In this document: piece by piece, positions 16,715 through 25,200 of the stretch
Numbering within the stretch: position 1 is the stretch's first letter
How the letters are laid out: the number at the start of each line of letters is the position of its first letter
Assembly (NCBI RefSeq): GCF_008802405.1
Contig: NZ_VZDO01000001.1
Coordinates: 1-64,000 of the forward strand
Origin: Plantimonas leprariae
GTDB taxonomy: Bacteria; Pseudomonadota; Alphaproteobacteria; Rhizobiales; Rhizobiaceae
Direction: 5' to 3'
Length of the DNA: 64,000 bases
Translations under genes and position numbers: made by a program
Notes under the pieces: model-generated
The model's input: the letters and a program-made list of their open reading frames with translations, nothing else
Databases searched by the model: none
Told to the model about the DNA's origin: nothing

Positions 16715-18712
16715 ATGCCGACACGCGCCTTCCGCGTCATCGAGAACGAGTGGATCACGCTTCGCGACGGCACGCGTCTTGCCGCGCGGATCTGGATGCC
16801 GGAGGGAGCGGAGGACGAGCCGGTGCCGGCGGTCCTCGAATACCTGCCCTATCGCAAGCGCGACGGCACGTCCCCGCGCGACGAGTCCACCTATCCGGGC
16901 TTCGCCGAAGCCGGCTATGCGGGCGTCCGCGTCGACATCCGCGGCTCCGGCGAATCGGACGGCGTGATCGACGGCGAGTACACGCCGCGCGAGCTTTCCG
17001 ACGCGCTGGAGGTGATCGACTGGATCGTCGCGCAGCCTTGGTCCAGCGGCGCGGTCGGGATGATGGGCATCTCCTGGGGCGGCTTCAACTGCCTGCAGGT
17101 GGCGGCGCTCAAGCACCCGGCGCTGAAGGCGGTGATTTCGATCGCCTCGACGGTCGACCGCTACAACGACGACATCCACTACAAGAACGGCTGCCATCTC
17201 TCGGCACAACTCTCCTGGGCGGCCACGATGCTCGCCTATCAGTCGCGCGCGCCGGATCCCGCGATCGTCGGCGACAGGTGGCGCGAGATGTGGATCGAGC
17301 GGCTGGAGGGCGAGCCGTTCATGCTGGAGGAGTGGCTCGGCCACCAGCGGCGCGATGATTTCTGGAAGCACGGCTCGATCCGCGAGGACTTCGCCGGCTT
17401 CCCGGTCCCGGCGCTGGTGATCGCCGGCTGGGCGGACGGCTACCGCAACACGCCGTTCAAGGCCGTCGAGGGCCTCGGCGACACGGCGAAGGCGATCGTC
17501 GGCCCCTGGGTGCACAAGTACCCGCACTTCGCCTGGCCGAAGCCGCGCATGGACTTCCTCCACGAGGCGATCCGCTGGTGGGACCGCTGGCTGCGGGACG
17601 AGCCGAACGGCGTGGAGGACGTGCCGCAAGTGCGGGCCTACATCCTCGACGGCGTCAGGCCGGCGCACCGGCGCGACGCCGATCCCGGCCGCTGGGTCGG
17701 GCTCGACCGCTGGCGTACGCCCGAAACCCTGACGCTCCACGCCGGCCAAGGCCGTTCGCTCGTCGCCGAGCCGGACGGCGCGCCGCCGGAGCGGATCGCC
17801 CTCCGCTCGCCAGAGGACACCGGCACCATGGCCGGCGAATGGTTCACGCTGAAGCCCGACGCCGAGTTGCCCGGCGACCAGCGGGCCGACGACGCCGGCT
17901 CGCTGGTCTTCGAGACCGCGCCGCTGGCGGAGGCGGTCGAACTTCTCGGTTTCCCGCGACTGGAACTCCGCCTCGTGCCGGACGCGCCCTCCGCCAACCT
18001 CGTCGCGCGGCTCGTCGACGTCCATGCCGACGGCACGGCGACGCGCGTGTCCTACGGCGTCCTCAACCTCGCGCACTGGAACGGCAATGCCGAGCCCTCG
18101 CCGCTCGACCCCGGCGAGCGGATCGAGGTGCGGCTCGACCTCGACGCCTGCGGCTACCGATTCGGCAAGGGCCATCGGCTGCGCTTGTCCTTGTCCACCG
18201 CCTACTGGCCGACCGTGCTGCCGGGGCCGGATGCGGGCGGCATCGTGGTCGAGACGGCGGGCCTGACCCTCGCCTTGCCGCTGCTCGGGGAAGCCGAGAC
18301 GATCCCGGTGCCGGAGCCGGAGAATCCCGATCCGCTGCCGAGATACGTCGAGCACGCGCCGGCCGCCTCGCGCCGCAGCGTCGAGCGCGACCTGCAGCGC
18401 GGACTGACGAACTACCGCGTCTTCGAGGATACCGGCCTCGCCGAGCATCCGGAAACGGGCCTCGCGACAAGGCAGGTGCGCGACGAGTTCTGGACGATCG
18501 CGCCGGACGATCCGCTGTCGATGACCGGCACCTCGCGCTGGACGACGGAGATGCGCCGCGCGGACGGCTGGAGCGTCAGGACGAAAAGCCTCGCCCGCCT
18601 GTCCTGCACGCGGAACGACTGGGTGATCGCCGCCGAGGTGGTCGCCTACGAGGGCGACGAGCCGATCCACACGAAGCGCTGGAGCCGGACGATCCCGCGC
18701 GACCTCATGTGA
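16715..18712 (+). CDS. CocE/NonD-type alpha/beta hydrolase (S15 X-Pro dipeptidyl-peptidase family)
   Basis: A 665-residue hydrolase of the cocaine esterase / glutaryl-7-ACA acylase / X-prolyl dipeptidyl aminopeptidase group. The nucleophile elbow GISWGG is near residue 117, the oxyanion-side motif VRVDIRGSGESDG precedes it, and the predicted acid and His lie in IAGWADGYRN and WVHKYPHF. The C-terminal half is the family's jelly-roll domain, with an extra tail of about 130 residues resembling a third domain. No signal peptide is seen, so it should be cytoplasmic. It sits 19 bases behind the ABC operon and likely cleaves the imported ester or amide. Confidence 0.88.
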   Translation: MPTRAFRVIENEWITLRDGTRLAARIWMPEGAEDEPVPAVLEYLPYRKRDGTSPRDESTYPGFAEAGYAGVRVDIRGSGESDGVIDGEYTPRELSDALEVIDWIVAQPWSSGAVGMMGISWGGFNCLQVAALKHPALKAVISIASTVDRYNDDIHYKNGCHLSAQLSWAATMLAYQSRAPDPAIVGDRWREMWIERLEGEPFMLEEWLGHQRRDDFWKHGSIREDFAGFPVPALVIAGWADGYRNTPFKAVEGLGDTAKAIVGPWVHKYPHFAWPKPRMDFLHEAIRWWDRWLRDEPNGVEDVPQVRAYILDGVRPAHRRDADPGRWVGLDRWRTPETLTLHAGQGRSLVAEPDGAPPERIALRSPEDTGTMAGEWFTLKPDAELPGDQRADDAGSLVFETAPLAEAVELLGFPRLELRLVPDAPSANLVARLVDVHADGTATRVSYGVLNLAHWNGNAEPSPLDPGERIEVRLDLDACGYRFGKGHRLRLSLSTAYWPTVLPGPDAGGIVVETAGLTLALPLLGEAETIPVPEPENPDPLPRYVEHAPAASRRSVERDLQRGLTNYRVFEDTGLAEHPETGLATRQVRDEFWTIAPDDPLSMTGTSRWTTEMRRADGWSVRTKSLARLSCTRNDWVIAAEVVAYEGDEPIHTKRWSRTIPRDLM

Positions 18713-19619
18713 CCGGGCGGCGCGCCAGGGCGGCGATGCCGGCGCAGAGCGCGGCGAACCCGACGCGCGCGCCGGGGCTCATGTGGCGGGCGCGCAGCCA
18801 GGCGTGGACCATCTGCGGCTCCTCGCGGAAGCTGACGTCGACGCCCGCTCCCGCCAGCCGCGCCGCGTAGCGCCGGGCGTCGTCCCGCAGCGGATCGAAA
18901 CGCGCCGCCGTCACATAGGCCGGCGGCAGGCCGGCGAGGCTCGCCGCGCGCAGCGGATACGCGACCGGATCGCCTTCCGGCGCGCCGTAGAGGTCGCGAT
19001 AGTAGCGGACGTCCGCCGTGGCGAGGCCGGGCGCATCCGCCATCTCGGCGTAGGAGCCCGAAACGAGGTCGCCGCCGAGACCGGGATAGATCAGCGCCTG
19101 CCCCCCGATACCGGCCAAGCCTTCGTCCCGTGCGCGGATCGCCAACCCCGCCGCGAGGTTGCCGCCGGCGCTGTCGCCGGCGAGGACCACGCTCCGCTCC
19201 TCGCCGATGAGTCCTCGCAGCACGGCCATGCCGTCGTCGAAGGCCGCCGGCCAGCGGTGCTCCGGCGCGAGGCGGTAATCGACCGCGACGACTTCGGCAT
19301 AGGTCGAGGCGGCGATCTCGGCGCAGATCGCGTCGTGGCTGTCCAGCGAGCCGACCACGAAGCCGCCGCCGTGCAGGTAGAGCACCGTGGCGGCAGCCTC
19401 GATCCGCGCCGGTCGGTAGTGCCGGCATCGTACCCCCTCGATCGGGCGATCCACCGTTCCGATCCCCTTCGGCCAGCCAGGATCGAACTCACGGCAGAGG
19501 GCGTCGTACCATTCGCGCTGCTGCGCCACCGGAGCCGAGACGGCGTCCGGCGGATAGAAGCCATCGCAGCGCCGTTGAAAGGCGACGATCTCCGGCTCGC
19601 TCGGCCACGGACCGCTCAT
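18705..19619 (-). CDS. HSL-family alpha/beta hydrolase (esterase/lipase)
   Basis: A 304-residue hormone-sensitive-lipase-type esterase. The oxyanion motif LYLHGGGFVVGS is near residue 81, the nucleophile GDSAGGN near 151, the Asp in FDPLRDD and the His in MVHAWL. DYRLAPEHRWPAA is the usual family stretch between them. It is cytoplasmic and hydrolyses small esters; the substrate is unknown. The start at 19619 has GGGAG nine bases upstream; an ATG ten codons earlier is less likely. Its end overlaps the end of the CocE-type gene by 8 bases, tail to tail. Confidence 0.9.
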   Translation of the reverse strand: MSGPWPSEPEIVAFQRRCDGFYPPDAVSAPVAQQREWYDALCREFDPGWPKGIGTVDRPIEGVRCRHYRPARIEAAATVLYLHGGGFVVGSLDSHDAICAEIAASTYAEVVAVDYRLAPEHRWPAAFDDGMAVLRGLIGEERSVVLAGDSAGGNLAAGLAIRARDEGLAGIGGQALIYPGLGGDLVSGSYAEMADAPGLATADVRYYRDLYGAPEGDPVAYPLRAASLAGLPPAYVTAARFDPLRDDARRYAARLAGAGVDVSFREEPQMVHAWLRARHMSPGARVGFAALCAGIAALARRPVT

Positions 19620-19727
19620 CGATGCTCGTCTCCCTTTTCGGTGCGCCACTGACCGGAAATGCCGCAGCCTGTGCCGGAACGTCCGCGCCGCGGCCGGCCT
19701 TCCTCCGTCCGGAGAGGACCGCTAGCC

Positions 19728-20135
19728 ATGATTTACATCATCCTCAATGTCGTGCCGATCGGGCTGGCGACGCTCGCGGGATTGCTCGTCGGCTTTCTCT
19801 GGGTGAAATCGCTCGGCGGCATGCCCGAGCGACGGATCACGCCGGCGCTCGCCGTCGTCGCGCTGGTCGCCGAGTTCTGGCTGGCCTCGATCCTCGCCGG
19901 CGCGCTGATTCTCGCGCCACGCCAGGCCGGCGAGTGGACGATGGCGGTCGGCAGCGCGGTCGTCATCTGGATCGGCTTCGTCCTGCCTGCGCTCGCGGTG
20001 ACGCTGCTCTATCGGCGGCTATCCGCCCGCCCGATCCTCGGCGACTGCGCCCATTGGCTCGTCGTCATGGTGCTGCAGGCGGTGGTGCTAAAATCCTACG
20101 GCCTCGTGCCGCCGCCCGGCACACCGGGAGCGTGA
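19728..20135 (+). CDS. Small integral membrane protein (DUF1761-like)
   Basis: A 135-residue protein with four hydrophobic helices (about 1-27, 42-66, 72-96 and 108-124), short loops and a Pro/Gly tail. It resembles the DUF1761 small membrane proteins, with an early GFLWVKSLGG where that family has a G-W-Y-S/P-type motif, but the assignment is tentative. GGAGAGGA precedes the ATG. No functional partner is evident; it converges on pbpC. Confidence 0.7.
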   Translation: MIYIILNVVPIGLATLAGLLVGFLWVKSLGGMPERRITPALAVVALVAEFWLASILAGALILAPRQAGEWTMAVGSAVVIWIGFVLPALAVTLLYRRLSARPILGDCAHWLVVMVLQAVVLKSYGLVPPPGTPGA

Positions 20136-20141
20136 GCGCGC

Positions 20142-22217
20142 TCAGTCCACGAAGACGCGGCTGCTCGCGGCCGCGCCCTTCGCATCCACCACGGAGATGG
20201 TAACGAAGCCGGGCTCCTGCGGCCGCCACGCCGCCTGCCGGTCGAACAGGCCGGTGAGCGCCGGCATGCCGTCGATGACCCAGGTGAAGGGCGGCGTGCC
20301 GTTGCGCACCTTCAACGACAGGTCGCTCGCGGCGCCGTCCGCGAGGCCGAGCTCGACCTTGGTGTCGTTCGGCGGGAAGACGATCTCCGGCCGGTCGGCG
20401 CCGGCCGCGTCGATGCCGCCGCCGACCTTCCGCATCGCCGGCGGCAAACGCCTGCCCGCCGCGGCGAGGATACCGGGGGGCGGGCCGGGCAGCCGCTTCG
20501 CGGGACCGAGCCGCGCGAAGACGTCGCGCATCACCGGCACGGCGGCGTCCTGCCCGACGAGGCCCGGCACCGGGACCGCGTCCGGCCGGCCGAGCCAGAC
20601 GCCGACGACGTGCCGGCCGTCGTAGCCGACCGTCCAGGCGTCGCGATAGCCGAAGGACGTGCCGGTCTTGAAGGCGATCGTGCCGGGCGGCCCCTTCGCG
20701 GTGGTCGGCGCGCCGGCGAGGACCGAGGTCACGTACCAGGCCGCCTGTTCCGAGAGAATGCGCCGCGCGGGCGGAGCGCCGAGGATCGCAGCAGGCGATG
20801 CGTCGATCCGGAGCGGCTTGGCGACGCCGCCGTTGGCGAGGCCGGCATAGATCCGCACGAGGTCCTCCAGCGAGATGCCGAGGCCCCCGAGGCCGATCGC
20901 GAGACCGGGCAGCGTGCGGCTGCCGAGTTCGGGATGCGCGCCGGCCCGCTGCATGCGCTGGACGAGCCGCGATGGCCCGACCGCCGCCAGCAGTTCCACC
21001 GCCGGCAGGTTGCGCGAGAGCTGCAGCGCGCGCCGCGCCGTGATGACGCCCTCGAACGTGTGGTCGAAGTTCTGCGGCGTATAGCCGGCGAAGGCCGTCG
21101 GGCGGTCGTCGACGAGGCTTTCGGGATGCGCGACGCCCGCCTCGAAGGCGAGGCCGTAGATCAGCGGTTTGAGCGTCGAGCCCGGCGAGCGCACGGCCTT
21201 CGTCAAGTTGACGTAACCTTGCCGTTCGGTATCGAACATGTCGGGCGCGCCAACCGTCGCGAGGATTTCGCCGGTCGTGTGGTCGGCGACGAGGATGGCG
21301 AGGCTCTGCGGCTTCGGCAGGCCGGCGGCCTTGTCGCGGGCATAGGCTTCGAGGCTTTCCTGCAAGTGTCGGTCGAGCGTCAGCGGCAGGCGCTTCGCGG
21401 CCGGGTTCGCCGCCTTTGCGCTTTCCGCCGCGTGGGCGGCGAGCATCGGCATGGCGCGGCGGGCGGTCGGCACCGGCTCGGCGCTGGCGCGCTCGGCCTC
21501 GGCCGGCGCCAGGATGCCGAGCGCCACCATCCGTGCCAGCACGCGGTCGCGCGCCTGCTTCGCCCGCTTCGGATGGAGGTCGGGCCGATAGCGCTCCGGC
21601 GATTGCGGCAGGGCGACGAGCAGCGCGGCTTCCGCCGCCGTCAGCCGGCGCGGCTCGTGCCCGAACCAGGCGAGGCTCGCCGCGCGCACGCCCTCGACGT
21701 TGCCGCCGTAGGGCGCGAGCTTGAGATAGAGGTTCATGACGCCGCGCTTGCCGAGCGCCCGCTCCAGCGCCAGCGCCCCGAGGAACTGTTCGCCCTTCGC
21801 GCGGAGGCTCCCGGTCGGCAGGCCCTCGACCATGCGCGCCACCTGCATGGTCAACGTCGAGCCGCCGGAAACGAGCCAGGCGTGGCGCACCGACTGCCAG
21901 ACCGCGCGGCCGAGCGCGACGGCGTCGATGCCGCCGTGCGACGCGAAGCGCTTGTCCTCCCAAGAGGTCAGCATGAGGAGAAAACGCGGGTCGACGTCGG
22001 GCTCGGAAACATCCAGCCGCCAGCGCCCGTCTTGCGTGGCGAAGGCGCGCAGGATGCCGCCGTCCCTCGCTTCGACGAGGACGCCGGTCTCAGGCTCGGC
22101 GAGCCGTGCCGCGCGCGCCGCGACGGCGCTCTCCAGCCACCGATTGCCGGCGAATCCGAGGCCGCCTAGGAGCGCCGCGCCGAGGCCGAGCGCGACGGCG
22201 AGGCGGCGGCGCTTCAC
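20142..22217 (-). CDS. pbpC: Penicillin-binding protein 1C
   Basis: A 691-residue class A penicillin-binding protein. After one N-terminal anchor helix the glycosyltransferase domain shows the catalytic Glu in WEDKRFASHGGID (about residue 87) and GGSTLTMQVARM. The transpeptidase domain has the serine in SPGSTLKPLIYG and the KTGTSFGYRDAW motif. The C-terminal BiPBP_C domain (last ~90 residues) marks it as PBP1C. The GTG start overlaps the alpha-2-macroglobulin stop (GTGA), so the two are translationally coupled. This pairing is known from E. coli and other proteobacteria. Confidence 0.95.
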   Translation of the reverse strand: MKRRRLAVALGLGAALLGGLGFAGNRWLESAVAARAARLAEPETGVLVEARDGGILRAFATQDGRWRLDVSEPDVDPRFLLMLTSWEDKRFASHGGIDAVALGRAVWQSVRHAWLVSGGSTLTMQVARMVEGLPTGSLRAKGEQFLGALALERALGKRGVMNLYLKLAPYGGNVEGVRAASLAWFGHEPRRLTAAEAALLVALPQSPERYRPDLHPKRAKQARDRVLARMVALGILAPAEAERASAEPVPTARRAMPMLAAHAAESAKAANPAAKRLPLTLDRHLQESLEAYARDKAAGLPKPQSLAILVADHTTGEILATVGAPDMFDTERQGYVNLTKAVRSPGSTLKPLIYGLAFEAGVAHPESLVDDRPTAFAGYTPQNFDHTFEGVITARRALQLSRNLPAVELLAAVGPSRLVQRMQRAGAHPELGSRTLPGLAIGLGGLGISLEDLVRIYAGLANGGVAKPLRIDASPAAILGAPPARRILSEQAAWYVTSVLAGAPTTAKGPPGTIAFKTGTSFGYRDAWTVGYDGRHVVGVWLGRPDAVPVPGLVGQDAAVPVMRDVFARLGPAKRLPGPPPGILAAAGRRLPPAMRKVGGGIDAAGADRPEIVFPPNDTKVELGLADGAASDLSLKVRNGTPPFTWVIDGMPALTGLFDRQAAWRPQEPGFVTISVVDAKGAAASSRVFVD

Positions 22218-25200
22218 CGGCGCGGGCCGACCACCGAGACGCGTCCCTCGCCCGTCGAGCCGCGGCTTTCCGGCCGGTACATGTCCACGACCGTCGCCGC
22301 CGGATGCACGAACTCGCCCGGCGACAACGCCCGGACGATATAGGCGAAGCGCATCCGGTCGGTGTTCCCTTCGGGCTTCTTCACGGCCGCGAGGAAGCGG
22401 TCGGCGCGGAACTCGGTATGCGCCGCCTCGCCAGTGAGTTCGAGGAAACCAAGTGCCCCGACATCGCCGCCGCGGATTAGCGCCGGATTGTCGATCGAGA
22501 GGCCCGCCGGCAGCGGGTCGTCGATCATCAGCCGCGCGTAGCCCGTGTCGGTTGGCAGCACGTCGAGGACGGCGACGAGCCGCGCGCCTTGCGCGATCGT
22601 CGCCGGATCGGCCTCCTTGCCGTCCAGCGTGTAGTAGGAGCGGCTGATCTGGTAGCCGCTCGATTTTGCCGGCGGCGCGACGAGCGGCACGCCCGCCAGC
22701 GTCACCGCCGCCGTGACCGGTTCCGCGCCGCGGTTGACGATCTCCGTGCCTCGCGCCAGCCGGTCCGCGTCGAGCGACATGGCCAAGGCGCCGTCCCGCG
22801 CCGCGCCGTCGACGGTGAGCCTTAGTGGTTTCGATGCAAGCAGCGCGTGGGCCGCGAGCAGCGACCAGGCATCCTCCTGCGTCGAGGTGTAGCGCCGCGC
22901 GGCGCGCTCCAGCCCGACCTTTTGCACCAGCGGCTGGAAGTCGACGCCATCGACGCCGGTTTCCAGCCCGATCGCCAGCACCGCCGCGCCATCGCGGAGC
23001 GGCGTGCCGTAATCGCTGCGGTTCGGATTGTCCTCCGGCCCGTTCACCGCCCCGGCCGAGGCCTTGCGGAGCAGCATCTCGGCGCGCACCCGGTCGCCAT
23101 AGAGCGCCAGTGCCGCCGCCAGATGCGCCTGCGCCAGCGGCGTCTTGAAGTTCGCCGCCTCGTTGTCAGCGGTGTAGCGCAGGTCCCCGATCGCGGCCCG
23201 GCCGTTGCGGGCCAGCACGTAGTAGGCGTAGGCGACAGGCCCCCAGTCCGGCTGCTCCGGCTGGTAGGCGAGTTGGTTGGCGAGGTTGTCGACCGCCAGC
23301 ATCAGCCCCTCCACCGGCACGTCGTAGCCGGCCTCCTTCGCCCGCGTCAGGAAATCGGTGACGTAGCTGTCAAGCCAGAGATCGCCGTAGTCCGGCGACC
23401 AGAGGCCGAAGGAGCCGCTGGCGCCCTGGTTGGCGAGCACGCCCTTCACCGCCTTGTCGACGCGCTCGCGCACCTCGTCAGCGCGGTCGCGAAGACCCGC
23501 CGCGACGATGGTCCGGTCGAGATAGACGAGCGGCAGCGCACGGCTGGTGATCTGCTCGGTGCAGCCGTACGGATAACGGTCGAGCGCCGCGACGACGCCC
23601 GCGACGTCGAAGTCGCCGAGCCCTGAGACCGTCAGCGTCGCATGGCCGGTGCCCAGCTGAAAGTCGGCCAGAAGCTCGGGGCCGAGCGTCAGCTTGCCGC
23701 CGTTCGCGGCGAGTGGGAAGGAGCTCCGCTTCACGGTTTCCGGCTGGATGGAGCGGACGGCGAGCGTGAAGCTCTTGCGCAGGATCATGCCGTCCGGCGT
23801 CGTCAACGCGAGGTCGAAGCCGGCTTCGCCGCTGTTCTCCGCCACGATCGGCACCAGCACGCGGCCGTGGCCCTTCGCCGTCAGGTCGAGGTCGGCATCG
23901 GCATTCGCTTCGATGCGGACGACGCCCGCGCCGCCGGTCAGCGCCAGATGCACGCGGCCGGCGGGTCCCTCGACATGGGTCACGTCGAGCGCGATGCGCG
24001 AGGCGTCGCCGGGGCTGAGGAACGGCGGGCGGCTGACCTGCGCCACCACCGGATCGCGCACCAGCATGTCGCGGGAGGCTTCGCCGACGCCGGTCTTCGA
24101 CCAGGCGACAGCCATCAGCTTCAGCGTGCCGTTGAAGTCCGGCACATCGAGCTTCACCGTGGCGCGGCCGTCCGGCCCGACGGTGACGACGCCCGAGAAC
24201 AGCGCGACGAGGTCGTCCATCGGCGGCGGGCTGGCGATCGCGGCGCCCGCATCGCCGCCGGAGCGCACGGTGCCCGGCGCGCCCTGCATCCGGTCGATGA
24301 GCTTGCCGTAGAGGTCGCGGATCTCGACGCCGAGCCGGCGCTGGCCGAAGTACCAGCCCTGCGGCGAGGGCGGCTGGAAGCCGGTGATGTTGAGGATGCC
24401 GACATCCACCGCCGCCAGCGTGACGTAGGCGGTCTCGCCGGTCTTCACGCCGGCGACGGTCACGCCGACGTCGACGCTGCGGCGCGGTTCGATCCGCTCC
24501 GGCGCGTCGAGCGAGACGGCGAGCGCGCGGTCGCCCGGCTCGACGCCGGCATGGGCGAGACCCATCGCGCGGCCCGGCATGCGCTTCTCGGCGAGGTCCA
24601 TCGGCCGGTAGAGCACGGCGGTGACATAGGCGCCGGGGCCCCAGTCGCGGGTGACGTCCAGCGTCACGTCGCCGCCGGTCGCGGGAATGTCGGCGCTGGC
24701 GGTGGCGACGACGCGCTCGTCCATCACCAAGACTTCCGCCTTGCCGGCGAAGCGCGGCTCGATATGGACCACGGCCTTGTCGCCGACCTTGTAGCGCGGC
24801 TTGTCGAGCGAGACCTTCAGGATGTCCGGCGTTTCCATCGAGCGCGCCGCGACGTACCAGCCGGCCTCGAAGGACAGGCTCGTCGGCAGCGCCCGGCCGG
24901 ACGGATCGGTCAGCACGAGTTCGTAGCCGCCCCATTCGACCGGCATGGAGAGCTTCGCGGGCTCGCCGGCCTTCAGGTCGAGCGTGCCGGAGGCGACGCG
25001 ACTTTTCCGCGTCACCGGCTCGTAGTTCCAGCGGCCGTTCGCCGAATACCACTGGAAATCGGTCGAGACCTTGTTCAGCACCCATCCCACCGCGGGCAGG
25101 TCGGCACGGGCGTTCCTCGCGTCGAGCGCTAGAAGCTCGAACGCGGCCTCGCTGCCTTCCGGCACCGAACCGTCGAACAGCGGCTTCGCGCCGATGCGCA

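Noticed and set aside
16616-18670. A 684-residue open frame on the - strand opposite the CocE-type hydrolase
   Set aside because: It has the antisense composition typical of GC-rich genes and no recognisable motif; the + strand frame has a nucleophile elbow and family domains.
20610-22169. A 519-residue + strand frame opposite pbpC
   Set aside because: Antisense shadow of pbpC, with no ribosome site or motifs.
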